Assembly: GCA_020746105.1 (NCBI GenBank) | Contig: CM036622.1 | Span: 10,357,487 to 10,421,486 of the forward strand | DNA from: Trogon surrucura | Lineage: Eukaryota; Chordata; Aves; Trogoniformes; Trogonidae | Direction of reading: 5' to 3' | Length of the DNA stretch: 64,000 nt | In this document: piece after piece, positions 1 to 13,498 of the stretch | Position numbering within the stretch: position 1 is the stretch's first letter | Layout of the letters: every line of letters begins with the position of its first letter | Made by a program: the position numbers and the translations under genes | Notes under the pieces: model-generated | Seen by the model: only the letters and a program-made list of their open reading frames with translations | Database searches by the model: none | What the model was told of the DNA's origin: nothing

Positions 1-154
1 GGCTCCACTTACATCACCTAAATCCAGAAGAGCTCTGGCCACTTATGCTCCCATTACCACGGCGCAGCTGGGTGCAGCGCCGGTCCCGGGGCTCGGGACT
101 TGCTGCACAAACTGCAGAGGGCAGGCTGCCACGCTGTGACCCACCGACAAGCAG
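1..154 (+). other. Possible 3' part of an exon ending in a strong splice donor
   Basis: The first 154 bases are more G+C-rich than what follows and end in CAAGCAG followed by GTAAGA, a near-consensus 5' splice site with the intron starting at 155. The third reading frame is open across the whole segment and the other two contain stops. The translated piece (LHLHHLNPEELWPL and onward, ending near CDPPTS) matches nothing I recognise, so this may equally be a non-coding exon or chance. The upstream splice site or promoter would lie outside the window. Confidence 0.28.
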
Positions 155-2118
155 GTAAGAAGGAGAAGGATCAAAAAATATAGGTTGTCAATTGTGACCT
201 TTTGCATGCATCGATCCCAAATTGAGCTGAATTCCTTTAAAATATCTGAGCCATCAGTGATGATGTCAGAAAGCTTCTGGCTCTAGTGCTTCAAAGAATA
301 ATTTTCCTGAGATCTCCCCACCTCCTCCTGTCTCCATGTTGGAGACAGGGAGGGAATGAACTGATACGCATTCCTGCCAAACAGCTAAATTTCATTAAGA
401 TACAGCAGAAAGGTATGTGAGTTCGCTTTAGGACCCTATTAGAGCTTACAGCTATCCACAGACCAGCTTTAGTTAGAAATACAAACTTTGTTCTTCGAAT
501 AACCTCAGCTTGAACTGAGTCCTGGAAGGACTATCTTTGAGTTAAGGTAATATGAAGCAATAAAGCTTCCTGAGAACAGAAGACTGCCAAAGTTTAAGTG
601 GTATATTTTATGATCTGGATTATTGTCCATTGGGGGACTCAGATGAAAACACAGACTCATTTCATTTAGATCTCTAGTTGTGATTTGAACCATGATTCAA
701 ATTTCTAATAAAAATACTCGAACAGAAAAGCTGGTGCTTTATCCACTACATACCAAGCTTTGCTGGCCCTTTTCTAAAAAATCACAGTAATCCAAGGTCA
801 AATAATACATGTGCAACAACTTTAATATTCCACAGAATTTTAACTGCCACCATTTCATCTCTTTCAATACCACAAGCCACATACAAAGTGATGTACAGTG
901 GGGTATATCACATGTGATAACAATGATTATGCAAATCATCTGCAACAATAAAAACAAGAAGAAAAACACCCTGGGTGTCTCTGTAGAAAGGCAACATTTC
1001 CAGAAATGATTTTGCACAATAAATCTTCACTGTTTCTTGGGCTCATCCTGAGAAGCAGTCAGTACAGTGAGCATATTCCATTATGTCAGAGGAAACACAA
1101 ATGTACAGATGGAAAGATACGTACCAAGCAAATCAGTGTCCACATCTCAGGAAGACAGTCATATTAGCAAGTGGTCAAAATCATGTTTATTGTTTTCTCT
1201 TCAAGCAAATGAGATTCAAATGACCTAGTTTCTATACGCAGCATGGGGACAAAAGAAAATCTCTAAATAAAATTGACTACAATCAGCTACAGTCTCTCAC
1301 TCAAGATGACAAATGGTCTGACCTTTCTGAAAGGTCATTAGTCAAACTCAATTTTAAAATATTCAATTCAGAAAAAAAAAAAAAAAGCTTTAAATGAAAG
1401 TCTAAGCTCTACAGAGCACTAAATAACAAATCTCTATCAATATGGTTTTTTTCACTTAGTCCTATGTAAAAAGCTTAAACTACAAGCTGTATCTAAGTCA
1501 GGACACAGGTAACTTTTCCTCTGGCAAGAGTCAAATGGTCCACAGAAGTTAGGTCTGTGTTTATGCTTGGCCTACACAGAAATGCAGTGGAGTGCCTATA
1601 TTGTCCTAAAGAACAATCAGAGGTAGCCTAAGATACAGAAATACTCAGAAACACAATGAAGAAAAGCCACAGAATGAAGAAGAAACAGCTCCTTGTTTTG
1701 ATGCAGCACATTACAATGCAAGAGGAACTGGTTCTCCCATAAATATGTTTTGGTTCCTACCAGTATGCTGTTGACATGAATTTGTGCCTGCTTACAGGTC
1801 ATGGCCTGCTTTTGTGGACATTCTCCATTACTGGTGATGAGTAAAAGACGTTTCTCTCATCCCCTGAGAAGGTGAAAACTTACAAAAAAATTACCCCTCC
1901 ACTTCAGGCAGAAGACAACTTCCTCTTTTCTCCCTTTTTCTGTGCTTGTGAGTAATGCTGAATATGATCTATCAAATCAGATCCTCTCCCAGAAATTTGA
2001 CATCTCATATTTGGTGAGCTGCTTGAGGACATCCTCAGTCACATGTATGAAGTGGAACTTCCTGCACAGGAAAGACCAGGAAACACTTTTCCAAATGCTT
2101 AGGATATGGGACACCCAC
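155..2118. other. A+T-rich sequence with no recognised gene
   Basis: I see no gene or interspersed repeat here. A run of 15 A lies at 1372-1386. Around 800-1200 the text resembles the 3' end of a minus-strand transcript: TTTAAT near 820 and TTTATT near 1187 read as ATTAAA and AATAAA on the minus strand. There is nothing else to support a terminal exon. Confidence 0.3.
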
Positions 2119-2365
2119 CTATATAAGGTGCTGGAAAAGCTCTCTGGATTTCTGGGTGCTCTGGCTTCTCTTTCTTTCATGTTTTTCCAGAAATTCTGAT
2201 TTGAACGTGAAGTCTCTCTTGGTGACAGTTTTGCCAAAGCAGGAAGGCATCTGCAAATCGTCATTGTCCATCCCAAAATGCACTCGACTTTGCCAAAAAC
2301 AATACCAGACTTCTCGTGTCTGAGATTCGTTACCCAGCACTTACTGTTTTGTTTCACTGTCATGA
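2119..2365 (-). other. Exon-like segment, unknown product
   Basis: On the minus strand an acceptor-like GGTCAGTTTTTCAG precedes position 2365 and a good donor (ATAG followed by GTGGGT) follows position 2119. One frame is open over the whole 247-base segment and continues on both sides (1977-2417). A second frame is open over most of it and reads like ordinary protein (SRVHFGMDNDDLQMPSC, then a K/E/R-rich stretch). I recognise neither translation. It could be a lone exon, a decayed retrocopy or chance. The two overlapping open frames make a confident coding call impossible. Confidence 0.22.
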
Positions 2366-2930
2366 CTGAAAAACTGACCCTTCGGAAACAGTGAGAAGAG
2401 CACAGTACAACAAACACTATTCTAGTGAAAGTGTTAACTAAACTATCATCTGAGCATCTATATTAAATTCATGGCATCTATAGTCCACAGAGCAAATACC
2501 CTTAGATCTGTATCAACAATTGGTTTGATAACAAAAAATAAGAAAGAATTTGACTTGGCAGTATCAGAATACTCACAAATTTTTTCCTGAAGGTATCTGT
2601 AATCTATTCTTCAGAAAATGCTTCTGACTACATGGATAAATCAGGCAGACTGAAAACCTGGAAGACATATGAGGTCCATAAAGTTGAGCATTTGGATTGT
2701 CCCCCATCTTTGAATCTCATTTGCTACTGTGTCTGGATTAATAAGGATTACATTAACCCATTCTACCAAAAAGCCAAGGAGATAATTCCATGTAGGACAT
2801 AGGAGGCATGAAGTGGAAAAACCAACTTGTGCATCTTCAATATGAGCTGCGTTATTTCAATGTGACTCCTTTTAGTGGAGACTTGTGGCCACTACGTATA
2901 TATGAACAGAGAAATTCATTATTTATAATT

Positions 2931-3007
2931 TGTTGGACTAGATGACCTTTAAAGGTCCCTTCTACCACCACACATTCTATGATTCTATGATTCTATGAAT
3001 CTATGAT
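2931..3007 (+). mobile_element. CR1 LINE, 3' end only
   Basis: The segment contains the diagnostic CR1 3' terminus: TTGGACTAGATGACCTTTAA, then AGGTCCCTTCTACCACC, then tandem ATTCTATG units from about 2974. Only about 75 bases remain, so the copy is severely 5'-truncated, as is usual for CR1, and lacks coding sequence. Orientation is given by the tail at the right end. Confidence 0.9.
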
Positions 3008-6000
3008 CTTCATTACCTTACCTGTTAAGGAAGAAGAGACTATGTGACCAATCACAAATAATAAATAGCAAAGCGTTCAAGAACAAATTTCTAGTCTGAA
3101 ATTTATTGATCAAAATTTTCTGGTGAGAACTTACGAATACTGAATACATCCATGGCTAATAGGGCTGCTTGGTTCATGGATGATTCTCTGAAGTGACATA
3201 GTTTTATTAATGTATATATGACTAAAAATTTATCTATGAAAATATATTAAAACTGCCAGATTTATAAAAGTTAGACAAATCATCCATTTTTCAGTTCACA
3301 ACCTCCTTAAATCCCTTTGTGGAAGATCCCAGACTTCAACTGCATTCCTCAAGGATTTACAGGGCACCAGAGGAACAGCGATCAGCTCCAAATGAATATG
3401 TGCATTCAGGAGTATATGGAAGCTTTTCCAGCTTTTCAGGTACTTGACTCAGATTAATCTTCCTGAAGGCACTCGAAGTATTTGCAAGAGCAATTTTAAC
3501 CTCTCCTCCACTCTGCTGCTTTTCAGCACATCTATTGTGTGTTGTTGATGGGAATAACCGCCACATAACCAGAGGTGAAAAGGAAGAGAGGCTGGAATAT
3601 TGGAGGGAACCCACAAAATCAGGAAAAAAAATGCCACATACTTAAGAAGATTTACTCCTCCTGGAAAAACAGGAGCTAAGACTGTGGATCAGATTCTGAT
3701 CTCAGTTACCATGGTGTTAATCTGAAGCACCAGCACTGATTTCAGCAGAGCCACCCTGGACTTAAGTCCTGATTCAAAGATTGCCACAGATTTATGCTGA
3801 TTTTGAAACAGCTGATTATTCAGCATAAAAATTTAGAAAAAGATAACAATGCTTTTATCAACATTGCATTATGAAATGCATTGTACTAGCTTGCATAACA
3901 GTTACCAAGGTTTGCTATTTTCTCCTTTCTGCTTGTTTAATCCACATTTACGTCCTGCTCCAATTCTAACTATATGTACAGAGAAGTAAATTCCATTCAC
4001 CTTTTCTATTATGCTCTGTTCATTTCCTGTAATATTTGTAAGATACAGACACAAAGAAAAATGTTACAAGAAAAGCATGGAAAAATGGTACAGCACAAAT
4101 GCATAACTACAGAGTAAACACCAGACCACAAATTGTTTTTCTTTCTTCTTTGCATTCCACCCTGTGTTTTATCTGGGACAAATTATTATCCATACTTCAT
4201 ACTGTGTTTTTCTGTTCTCTGGTAAGGAATGAAAAAGTCTTCAGACATGGATGCTGAATTAAAAAAAAATGTGGTTAGTATGTTGTCAAGATTTGTCTTG
4301 CTAACTAGAAATGACGTTGTTATTGTACACAGGTTTTTAGTTGAATATTTGCATAGATAATGGGATGAGCTGGATGCACCTGTTTTCTAAACAGTTCAGT
4401 ATGAATTAGATTAGTGGGATATGATTTATTTGGGTCAATAGAAACAGATCCTCCCAGTTGTCCTGGAGATCTGAAAAATAGATATGGCAACTGTTGTATT
4501 TTGCAAGACAGATTCTGAAGACAGTTCTGCACTTTGCTGAAACAATGCTCTAAAAAAGGAAAAGGCTGCAAGGATCTTTTCTGCTTTTCCCTCTTCTGCC
4601 TCTCTAGGTAGAGGCCTCATTGGATGCCTCCAGTAGCATTTACAGCCATAAAAAGAGATGGTCAATTTTTTTCCTTCTGGAAAATTTTGAAAAGCAGAAA
4701 GAAAAAAAACATAGATCAGATTTTTCCCCTTACAAAAAAAAAAAAAATCCAACAGCTGCTCCCTTTAAAAAAAAATAAATTTCTGTTTCTCTTACAAATG
4801 TTTTGGCTTGCCTGATTTTCTCTTCTCTTTCTTGACAAAAACGTTGAAACTTTCCCCAAAAAAATAAAGTTTTCAAAGAAACTTCCAGTGAGGTCAAAAC
4901 CAAGTTTCCCAGTGAAAACTAGTTTTAATGAGGAAACATTGTCCAGCTATAATTGTCACTGAGGTTGTAGGCAGAGCAACTGGGGAGGAAAAGGTGAGGA
5001 AGTCATCAGGAGTGGTTGCTTCTGTCTTTCTGAAAGATCAGTGTGGGATAGGCAGGGGCAGGTTGTGCTGCTCAGGGCCATTGCGTGCATCCACTATACA
5101 TCAGGTGTTGGAGCAACCGCTCTCCCACTGCACCTGCTAACGGTGGGATGTCAGCCTGGGATGAATCCTGCTCATACTTTCAAGGAGGAGTGGTTGTGAG
5201 CTCTTGCCTTGTCCAGCAGCCTTGGCGAGAGGTTTGCAAGAACTCAGGGTGGCTTTTGAAGCAACCCATCATGGATTATTAGCAGAAGAGCACTAGTTGT
5301 TACCACAGAAGACTATATCGTGTGGGTGCTGGAGAAAAATCAGAGAGTGTGGCAGGTATGGTGAATATAGTGTGAGCATACACCCCAGAAAGCCACAGAG
5401 CTGGGAGATGCAGTTGGAGGGGAGGGGCACAGTTGCTTCCATATTGTTTGACCATAGTATATACTCTGCATTAGATGATATTGGGGGTGGGGGATATGGA
5501 GAAGGGGCATAGTAACTCTTTCAGCTTCTTCGTATGCCAGAGCTCAGACACATAAGTATGGCTAACACTGCGCCTCTGCACGACCAAATGAATAAATAAA
5601 TATAGAGGTAGTTTCTTGCATGGTTTGGCCAGCCAGAGATTGGACTCCCTCCCTCCCCAAACAGATCTCCCTCCCCCAAGAAAAATCTAGAAAATTAAAG
5701 TGCTTTTAAAACCCCACATACTGAGTACACCTTTTTTTATGTTACAGGCTGCTGCCTTTTTCCACTCAACACATGGTAAGGATTATATTTAAATAAAGAT
5801 TTAACACTCATAAATGGTTTCTTTTAATATTGCTGTAAAGTAATGGTTCTTTTATGGGAGAATTTAAATGTAATTCCCCTATGTACAGCTGTGCCAAACA
5901 GTATGGTATCATTTTATGCAGCCATAAGCAAGGACGCACGTTGACCAAGAGTGCCTGTGGGTGAAGTGTGGATTTTATTAGCCAGTATGAGCTGATGACC

Positions 6001-6975
6001 CGTGAGCAGAGTCAGCTTTTGCATCTTGTAAAACCAACCATTGTAAAGGTACCACCACGTGTGGATAGCGAGCGGCTTCCAGCTGGGAGCAGCTGAGCAC
6101 AGCCTCCTGGCTCAGGCAGTGCAGCTCCTCTCCAGCCTGCAGAAGTTTTTCCCAACGCCACTACCTCCTCAGCCCGCACCTCTCCTGGTAAGGGGTGTGG
6201 CTAGGCTGGCTTTGCCCGAGCTGCTGAAGAGCTTTTGTCAAGCCCTTTGTTTACTAATGCCCACCTCTCAGAGCATCTGTCCAGCTGAGCCATCGTTAAG
6301 CTCCCTGTGGCTCTGAGCAGAAAGTCAGGTTTTTCCCTCCTATCCTGGCACAGGAGGGCTTGCACCCCTGCCCAGTGTCGCCTGGCAGCAGCTGGCACAG
6401 GCAACCAAACACAAGGCTGTTTCAGATTAAAAATAAGAGTCGAGTTCTCAGCTCAGGCACAAATATTCACAGCTCTTTCCAGCCTCACAAGAAGAAGCAT
6501 TTGCTGACTTTTCAGAACTCAACACAAACTTTCTTCCAGAACTTATTGCTGGGATGGGTGATTACTGCCTGGTTTTCAAACACTCTTGGCTTTTAAAAAA
6601 GGTGGGATTATTTTGCTGTCTCACTTTTGCAACACCATATTCCTTGCACTGGTAAGCTTACCATCACTCTTGGTGTAATCATCCATGGAAAACTACAGAC
6701 AAGACTGGGATAGGCCTAATTGTCTTAAAACAATGGTCTCTCCACTTGCAAAGCATCCTCTCATGTTTCCATTGCCACAAGACCTCCTACCAGATGACAT
6801 CTAATAATTATTTACGCATTTCCCTGACATTATTTCCTTCCCCTTTTGTAAAGAATCTTAGTTTCTGATGCTCAGAAAACTGAAAATGCTTTACAAAATA
6901 TCTCATAATAAACAACATGCCCACCCTTAGCTGCTGGAAGCTCTCCCATCCTCTTCCACGTTCCACGATAGGCAA
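3008..6975. other. A+T-rich sequence with no recognised gene
   Basis: No gene, RNA or known repeat was recognised. There are poly-A-rich stretches near 4733-4746 and 4765-4776. The part from about 4920 to 6500 is somewhat richer in G+C and in short open frames. A + strand donor-like site (GAAAAG followed by GTGAGG) lies near 4992 without a matching strong acceptor. Confidence 0.3.
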
Positions 6976-7385
6976 GCGTCTGCCAAAACAAAGCTTGGCT
7001 GATCAATCACCGCAGTAGAATGAGGGATGAGAAAATGTTATTCAAGCCCCGCTGCAGCGCAGCCACTTGGCAGGGCTCATTGCTGTCCACGCAACATGTG
7101 AAAAGAAACACTTTATTTCAGTCAGCTTCTCGGCAGCCAATTAAAAGGCATCCCAAACTGCTTTGGGGTCTTGATTTAGCAAATCATCTCAGCACGTTTC
7201 AGGAAAGATGTGACCATGAAATACTTTGGCTTCACTCAAAATGCTCACCTGCATTGTTCGGTGTGTGCCTCACATCGCCTTGGGAGATGGCCAGGCAGAA
7301 ATTTCTAGAGATAACCGACTTGGGAATAACCAGTCGGGACCACATTTTCAAGGGCAATTCTGGACCAAAAAAAAGAGACTGAATG
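6976..7385. promoter_or_regulatory. Candidate conserved non-coding block
   Basis: This is a dense run of transcription-factor-like sites in otherwise plain A+T-rich DNA: GATCAATCACC near 7000, GCCAATTAAAAGGC near 7135 and the dyad TGATTTAGCAAATCATC near 7172. A 120-codon frame is open on the + strand, but its translation is unlike any protein I know. The open frame and motif density could both reflect selective constraint on a non-coding element. This is inference and needs a cross-species alignment. Confidence 0.22.
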
Positions 7386-10300
7386 AGCTGCAGCAGGACT
7401 ACTCAAATCAGTGTCATTGATTCACTAAATAAATCTGAGACATTTCTGTACTTTTTACTCCTCAAATGAGAAGGTCGAGAGAGGTAGCACATACTGTTGT
7501 GGAGCACTAAAATCCAATTAGGACTCTTTTTTCCTACTTTTTGTCACACAGAGGAAAGGATCTGCCCAAAATTCTCAACAGTGATTTACTCCACAAAATG
7601 TGAACATTTTGGGTTTTGTTTGTTTTGGCTTTGTTTTGGGGGTTTTTTTCCCCTCTTAAACACATCAGTTAGCATCCTTGGGTTGATTCATTTTAGTTGG
7701 AGTGTTGCTTTTGATTTCATGTAGATTTGAATATTTTTTTTCCTGCTTTGCAAAGACTTCAAACACAAGAACAGCATCTCATTCAATTTTAAAGCTGCAG
7801 TTTCCTTCCCGTTTTAAACTGTGAGGCATGCTATGATTTACAGTGGCATATATTTGGAAAACTGGACCAAGGCTTTTATAACTGGATATAACTCCTAAAA
7901 CCCTGTTTAAATTTCTACAGGGGAATTCTGGGGCAGAGAGGAGTTCTTAATATTAGGATTTATTTAAGAGACTGAGGAGAAACCCAGAAGCTTAACTTTA
8001 TGCTCTGATGTTGGAAATCTTAGCCCAGATTTACATTTTAATTTGTCTGTCAGCACGAGCTCTGGGTAATGCAGAATTTCACTCTTTCTTTCCCCCCACC
8101 CACCTATGAAACCTCAGCTAGCAATTCCACCCTTTTCATTAGGAGCCTGGCACTTCTCAAAGGACTCAGGCTGCATGGAACTGTCCCTGTGAAAGCTGAA
8201 ACCAGGAGAAAATGCCTGGGCTTTGGGGTTTCATTGCAGAGCCAAAAACAGTCAAGTTCATTTTGCCGCAATTCAACATGTCTCAGGAGCCAGTATGAAG
8301 CTTTCTGTGAAACTGCGCTTGATTTAAAGTGAATGTGGATGGAGGCACAGGCAATTCTACTTGCCTGGGTAGTCTCAAAGCTTAGCAAAAAAATGCAGAA
8401 AGCTCTAATATAGCTAAACCATAAGCTGGAAAAAGATTTATATGTATCTGCATTTTGAACTGCATGTAGAAAAGTGGAAACCAAACTAAAATATTGAAAT
8501 ATGTTAAATATTTTCAGGGAAGGAAATAGTTGTTTTCTGTCCTGGATGGATATGCATATAGCCATCATGAACCTTGCCCATCTCTGCTTTACCTTTATTG
8601 GGGAGAAAAAAAGCCATTATACATGAGAACACTGTGGAATTCATCTGTGTGAGATAATGCCAGAGATCAACTCATAAAACCTACTCAAAATAAATTGAAC
8701 TCCATGTCTCCTTTAGCTCTGGCACCAGAATTGCCTCCTAAGCCTCAGGAAATTCTGGCTCCCTTCATCAAGGTGTTAAAAGCCACCATGCTGGGAATAA
8801 TACATATTCTGCTCTTTCCTTTTCATACTCCCTGATGGTTAATGACATCCAGCCCCATCTGGATACCAAGCATCATGGGCAAACATATCCCCCAAATAAT
8901 ATTACCCAGATAATTGTCTTTGATGAAAATCAATTGTGTGATGTTTACATTACAGGCCTTTTTAAGCCAGTCACTCATTTCTGGAGATTTAGGCTTCAGT
9001 GTTCTGAAGACAAGTATATATAAATGCACTTAATAATGCAACACTTATGCTATGATATCACTGGCGTTTTCCACTTTTCTTCCACACTTTTGATGGGTTC
9101 AATGCTTTACAAGCACTGGAAGACTGGCCACATTCAGAGGTCTTTCAAAATAACATGATCTCAAGCAGAGTTTTGGACAACAATCCACCCATCACTGATG
9201 GCACAGAAGGACAGAGAACGGTTGAGTGGAGGATGTGAGGGCATCTGGGACAGATCTGAGCTCCACAAGCCTTCATTTCTGCCCAAATTCACTTTGTGGC
9301 ACCTGACAAACTCACAACCGGGACTTTCTGAGGTAACCTAAAGAAACTAGGCATCTAAACCAGGGAGAAATTAAATCCCAGTCAGCTCATGGACTATCTG
9401 ACTTTTTGCATTTTCTGTGATGGAGCCTATACAGATAAGTGTTTCTACATCTTTTCTGAGTCCTTCCCCTTGATCAAAATAGAAACCCACACAAAAACCC
9501 ATCCTCAAACTGATCCACTCCCATGTCCCTGTTTTGCCTCTATTTCCCTTCTCCTTTTTCCCTTAGCTTTGATATTTCAGGCTGCTCTAATCATACCAAA
9601 ATGGGTTGAAGGACTCAAAGGCCAAAAGCTTATTTTTCTAAGCAAGGTTTCAAACATGACCCTGGACCTTCGCCTCATGGGCTGTTTTTGAAGGTCTTAC
9701 TTGTCTTCAAGAGCAGCTAATGTGTATTTCCTGGGAGGACTATTATTCTTTTTCTTTCTTTATTAAGATTTGCACATTTCTTCTGGTATTATGGTGATGA
9801 AAAAGCCCTGTGTTAGATCATTTTTTTGTTTATGAAAAGTACCCAGTCTGTGTCTTCAGTCTGTGTCCTATTTGCTAAGAAAATGCTAGTCTGCTTGCAG
9901 CATCCAAGCCCCCACTGAGATTCATACTAAGATCAAGAAACCAGTCTTCCAGAAGAACCAGCTAGCTTACTTTTAAAATAGCCATCAGATGGTGTGCTAT
10001 TTTAGAAATGATATTTTCTTTTAATGTTTGGGGAAAAAATCTCCAGGAATTAAGTAATGCAAAATATCAGGAAAATATTACAGGTTTCCACGTATTTATA
10101 GCTCTCGTTACAAGAAGGAAATGTTGATCCAGAATATGAGCATAATTTGTGATTTCAACAGTGAGAATCAAATCTTCATGTAGCATGAGTCACTTGGTTA
10201 TCTCTGCAGCATGTTATCTCTGCTCCCAGTGACCAAGACCCCAGTCAGTCCCCTCCTGCCCTGGAACAGCACTGCGCCAATAGATTCTTGGACTTCTGGT

Positions 10301-13300
10301 TCCTTTAATGCCCCTGTGGACTTAGCGACAGCAATTCTGTCCACACAGAAGATCCAAAAATAAGTAATGCTGAATAGATAAAAGTAAATGTTATCAAAAC
10401 CTGAAAGCGATTAACCAGAAGACTTTTTGCTTTTCAGGCCACCAGGTACAGAAACGCTTTTTGCCTTCCCATAATTTCCCAGATCCAGGTGTAAGAGGGA
10501 ATTTTGTTGAGGAACTGAGGGCTGGAACCCATGGTAAGGCTGTTAAGGGAAGAGAGTGAAAAAATAGGGTTTCAACACGCTGCTAAAGGGGGAGGAGTAA
10601 GAGAAAGGCCAGTAACTGTCCATAACACTCTGAAGACTTCTTGAAGGAGGTTTCATTGAGGCCAGTATCAGCACTACACTGCTGAAGGCCCAGGGCAGCA
10701 GCTGGTTGATTTTCATTGCTACTTAAATTAGCCAAGTGCTACCTCTCCACTCTCTTTTCTCCCAACATCCACTCCTTCTCAGGAGCCTCATGTAAGGACT
10801 TGATTGCTCTTCCCCAGAACAAGGGAGTGCAGTCCCTGGGGTGGAATCTACTGTTATGTTCAAAAGGCCAAATCCACTGTGTCTGTCAGGACCACGGCCT
10901 CAGAGCTGATGCAGGACTGGGAGAGAACTGAAGGGTGCATGGACAGACAGCGCAAAGAGTTGGCAAACACCAGGCAGTATCAGAGCTCTATCTTTGGCTC
11001 TGGATTCCTTTGAAACACCTGGATATCTGCAAAAATTTCCACTGCAAAGTAAATCAGCTCCTGCAATAACCCACAGGGCTGGCAAGGAGGTGAGAATTCC
11101 TGAAAAAATTTGAGGAGGGATTTCTTTTTTGGACAGATGTGTTTCACGAGGCGGGTGAGTCACCTCATAACACCTTGCATTGGCTCAAAGTTGAAGGCAT
11201 TAAGGGAACTAGGAGCCAGGAGAATAGCTCTAGTGCTTGTTCGTTTCTGTATCGGCTCCTTCAGTTAAAATATCTTCCCAACAAACAATCTTGTCAGTAA
11301 TCCTTGTGGTGCCACCACTGAGGCAGGCAGTGAGGTGGGGAGAAAGACAGGACTCAGACAGACAAGGCAGAGAAAACCCTCCAGGAAGAAATTGCAGGGC
11401 AGGACACAAAGGTAGGGTGTCATTTTTCTCTGTGGTTACGTATTTGAGAGGAAAAAAAATCCACTCACAGCTTGCAAACTCTCACAATACCATTCTGAGC
11501 AGTATGACTGAAAGGCATGAGAAGCTAGACTAGCCTGGTAGCACCTTCCCTGGACCTGGGAATCAGCTACTTGAACACCTAACCAAGATGGTCTGTCCAT
11601 GACTCATGTTTGCTTTTAACTGTCATTTGGGAAAAAAAAAAAAAAAAAAGTGTCTGGATCTTCACTAATGAATTTGCCTCAAGATTCCTATATGTTAAGC
11701 AATTTTCAGAGGGCTGATTCAGAAGGCTGTGGTTGAATGTTGGTGTGCCCCAGTCCTGCCAGTGGGCAACATACTGCAGAGGACCACTGTAATATAGACC
11801 AACCAGAGCTTTGAGGGTCTGGCCGAGGTCCAGTTGTTTACTCTGTCCACCCTGGTCTCTCCCAGAAGGTCTCTGGGACCACAGCGAAGTACCAATCCCA
11901 ACTGTGGTTCAGGCAGGTGAATAGCAGAGTTTAACAGAGAGACCGAGGGTCAGTAAACAGACAGAAAAATGGAATAACCAGGATGAGTTGGAGCAAACGT
12001 ACAACCATTTTTGGGGTGTTGGGAAACACCCCCCTTAAGATATTGCAGAGCAGGACATCTTGCAACTCAGCAAGCCTTACTTTAAATACAGCTGGAAGGG
12101 GGTACATCTGGCAGATAGATGATTCGACTTCACAGAGCATCAGTGTGAGAGGGAGGGTAGGGCAGATACTGGCCATGGGTGCTGGGGCATGTCTTCCTCA
12201 AGTTACTACAGGATTCCTGACAGCTGAAAAAAGCCCTTGGGATTCCAACTTCTTTCAAAAGATCTCCATGCAGTACATCGTGTGTTACTTTATTTATCCA
12301 TACTGGCAAGATGAGACACTGATCTTACGCATTAGAAATTGTAGAAAACCAATATCTTCTGGTAAAGCTTCAGCCTTATGCTTCTCTTTTAATACAAGCT
12401 GTCGTTACTGAATTGCAGTATTACCCAGCTCTGTTTTACGTGAGTCCTTGGCAAGACAATGTCAGCTGTACTTAATAAACAAGGTCTGCATTTATCAATT
12501 CACCAATATTGTAAAGGGTAAAGCATCATCTGGTGTTACTAAAACATGAAACCTGCCTGTCAGGTGCAAGACAACCATCAATCACTGAAGGACTGCATTA
12601 CATCCTAACCTAGAAGAAAAAGCGGTATGTGAAATTTCCACAAAGAGTCCATTTCCCAATCTTTGAGCAAGAAATGGATTTTCTCTGTGACCTACCTTCT
12701 GTCCCACCAGTCAAAGTTATGTCATGGTCCTATGCTTACTTCATGACAGTGTATCCAGTTCTTTCTTAGCCATGCTACCCTGGGGCACCTCTCTCCATCC
12801 CAGAGCCATTAAATGAAGCAGTTGTTACAGTAAATTAGCCCTCCCCATTCTGCTTCTGTGCAGGAGTCACAGAAGTGGCGTGCTTCTCAACAGATTTATT
12901 TTCTTTCTATCTTTTTTTTTTCAGCAATTCATGCTGAATATCACTTGAAATAATACTCTCTTCTTCAGTTTTCCTGAAGAATATATCAGCTGGACAAATC
13001 ACAGTTTTTGCCTCAATTAGTTGAAAAATAATAGTGGGAGGGAAGAATTATGACAGTTGTGAGAGTTGTACTGGCACGTTGGCCAAGTAGGCTCCAACTT
13101 GGGCCCTGAGTGGAGAAAAGATGAAGACCCTATGGAAATGACAAAAGAGGTAACTAAGAACCTCTGATTTATATCAGAGGGCAGAGGGTGATCAGCACCA
13201 AACAGCTCCAGTGCCAGTATTTATGAACTGGACAGTTTTCCATTACAAAGGTAAAGGCTTTTCAATATTTTTACATATCCAACCACCAACAGGTTTCATC

Positions 13301-13476
13301 TTCTGTTTAAGGACACTGTGTTTTGGGCAGAAGTCTCTATGGCATCAAAGAAGCAAAACAATGGACCTGGTGGGTAATTTCTTGGTACCCAGGAAATTTC
13401 ATCCAAAGCTTCTCAGTTTGCACTAATGTTCTTTCAAGTCAAGGTTCTGTCAGCCTCTGCCTTGATTTCTCAGGAT
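7386..13476. other. A+T-rich sequence with no recognised gene
   Basis: Nothing nameable was found in this stretch. A run of 18 A lies at 11632-11649. Donor-like sites on the + strand (GGAG followed by GTGAGAA near 11089, and GCGG followed by GTGAGTC near 11153) lack convincing partners. The frames at 8104-8568 (minus) and 11983-12411 (plus) are open for 140-154 codons but have no recognisable domain. Confidence 0.3.
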
Positions 13477-13498
13477 GTTCTGTGATTCTGTGATTCTT
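13477..13498 (+). repeat. Possible remnant of a CR1 3' tail
   Basis: Two and a half copies of TTCTGTGA, the kind of octamer repeat that ends CR1 elements. The preceding bases do not clearly match the CR1 3' UTR, so either the body has decayed or this is a coincidental microsatellite. Confidence 0.35.

Noticed and set aside
11632-11649. A18 run as the tail of a processed retrocopy (also A23 at 49690 and A19 at 63732)
   Set aside because: No gene-like body or clear flanking target-site duplication accompanies any of these runs.
11931-12411. Overlapping open frames on both strands (81-142 codons)
   Set aside because: Both translations lack known domains and neither has a good splice-site pair. 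Possible decayed repeat ancestry could not be established.
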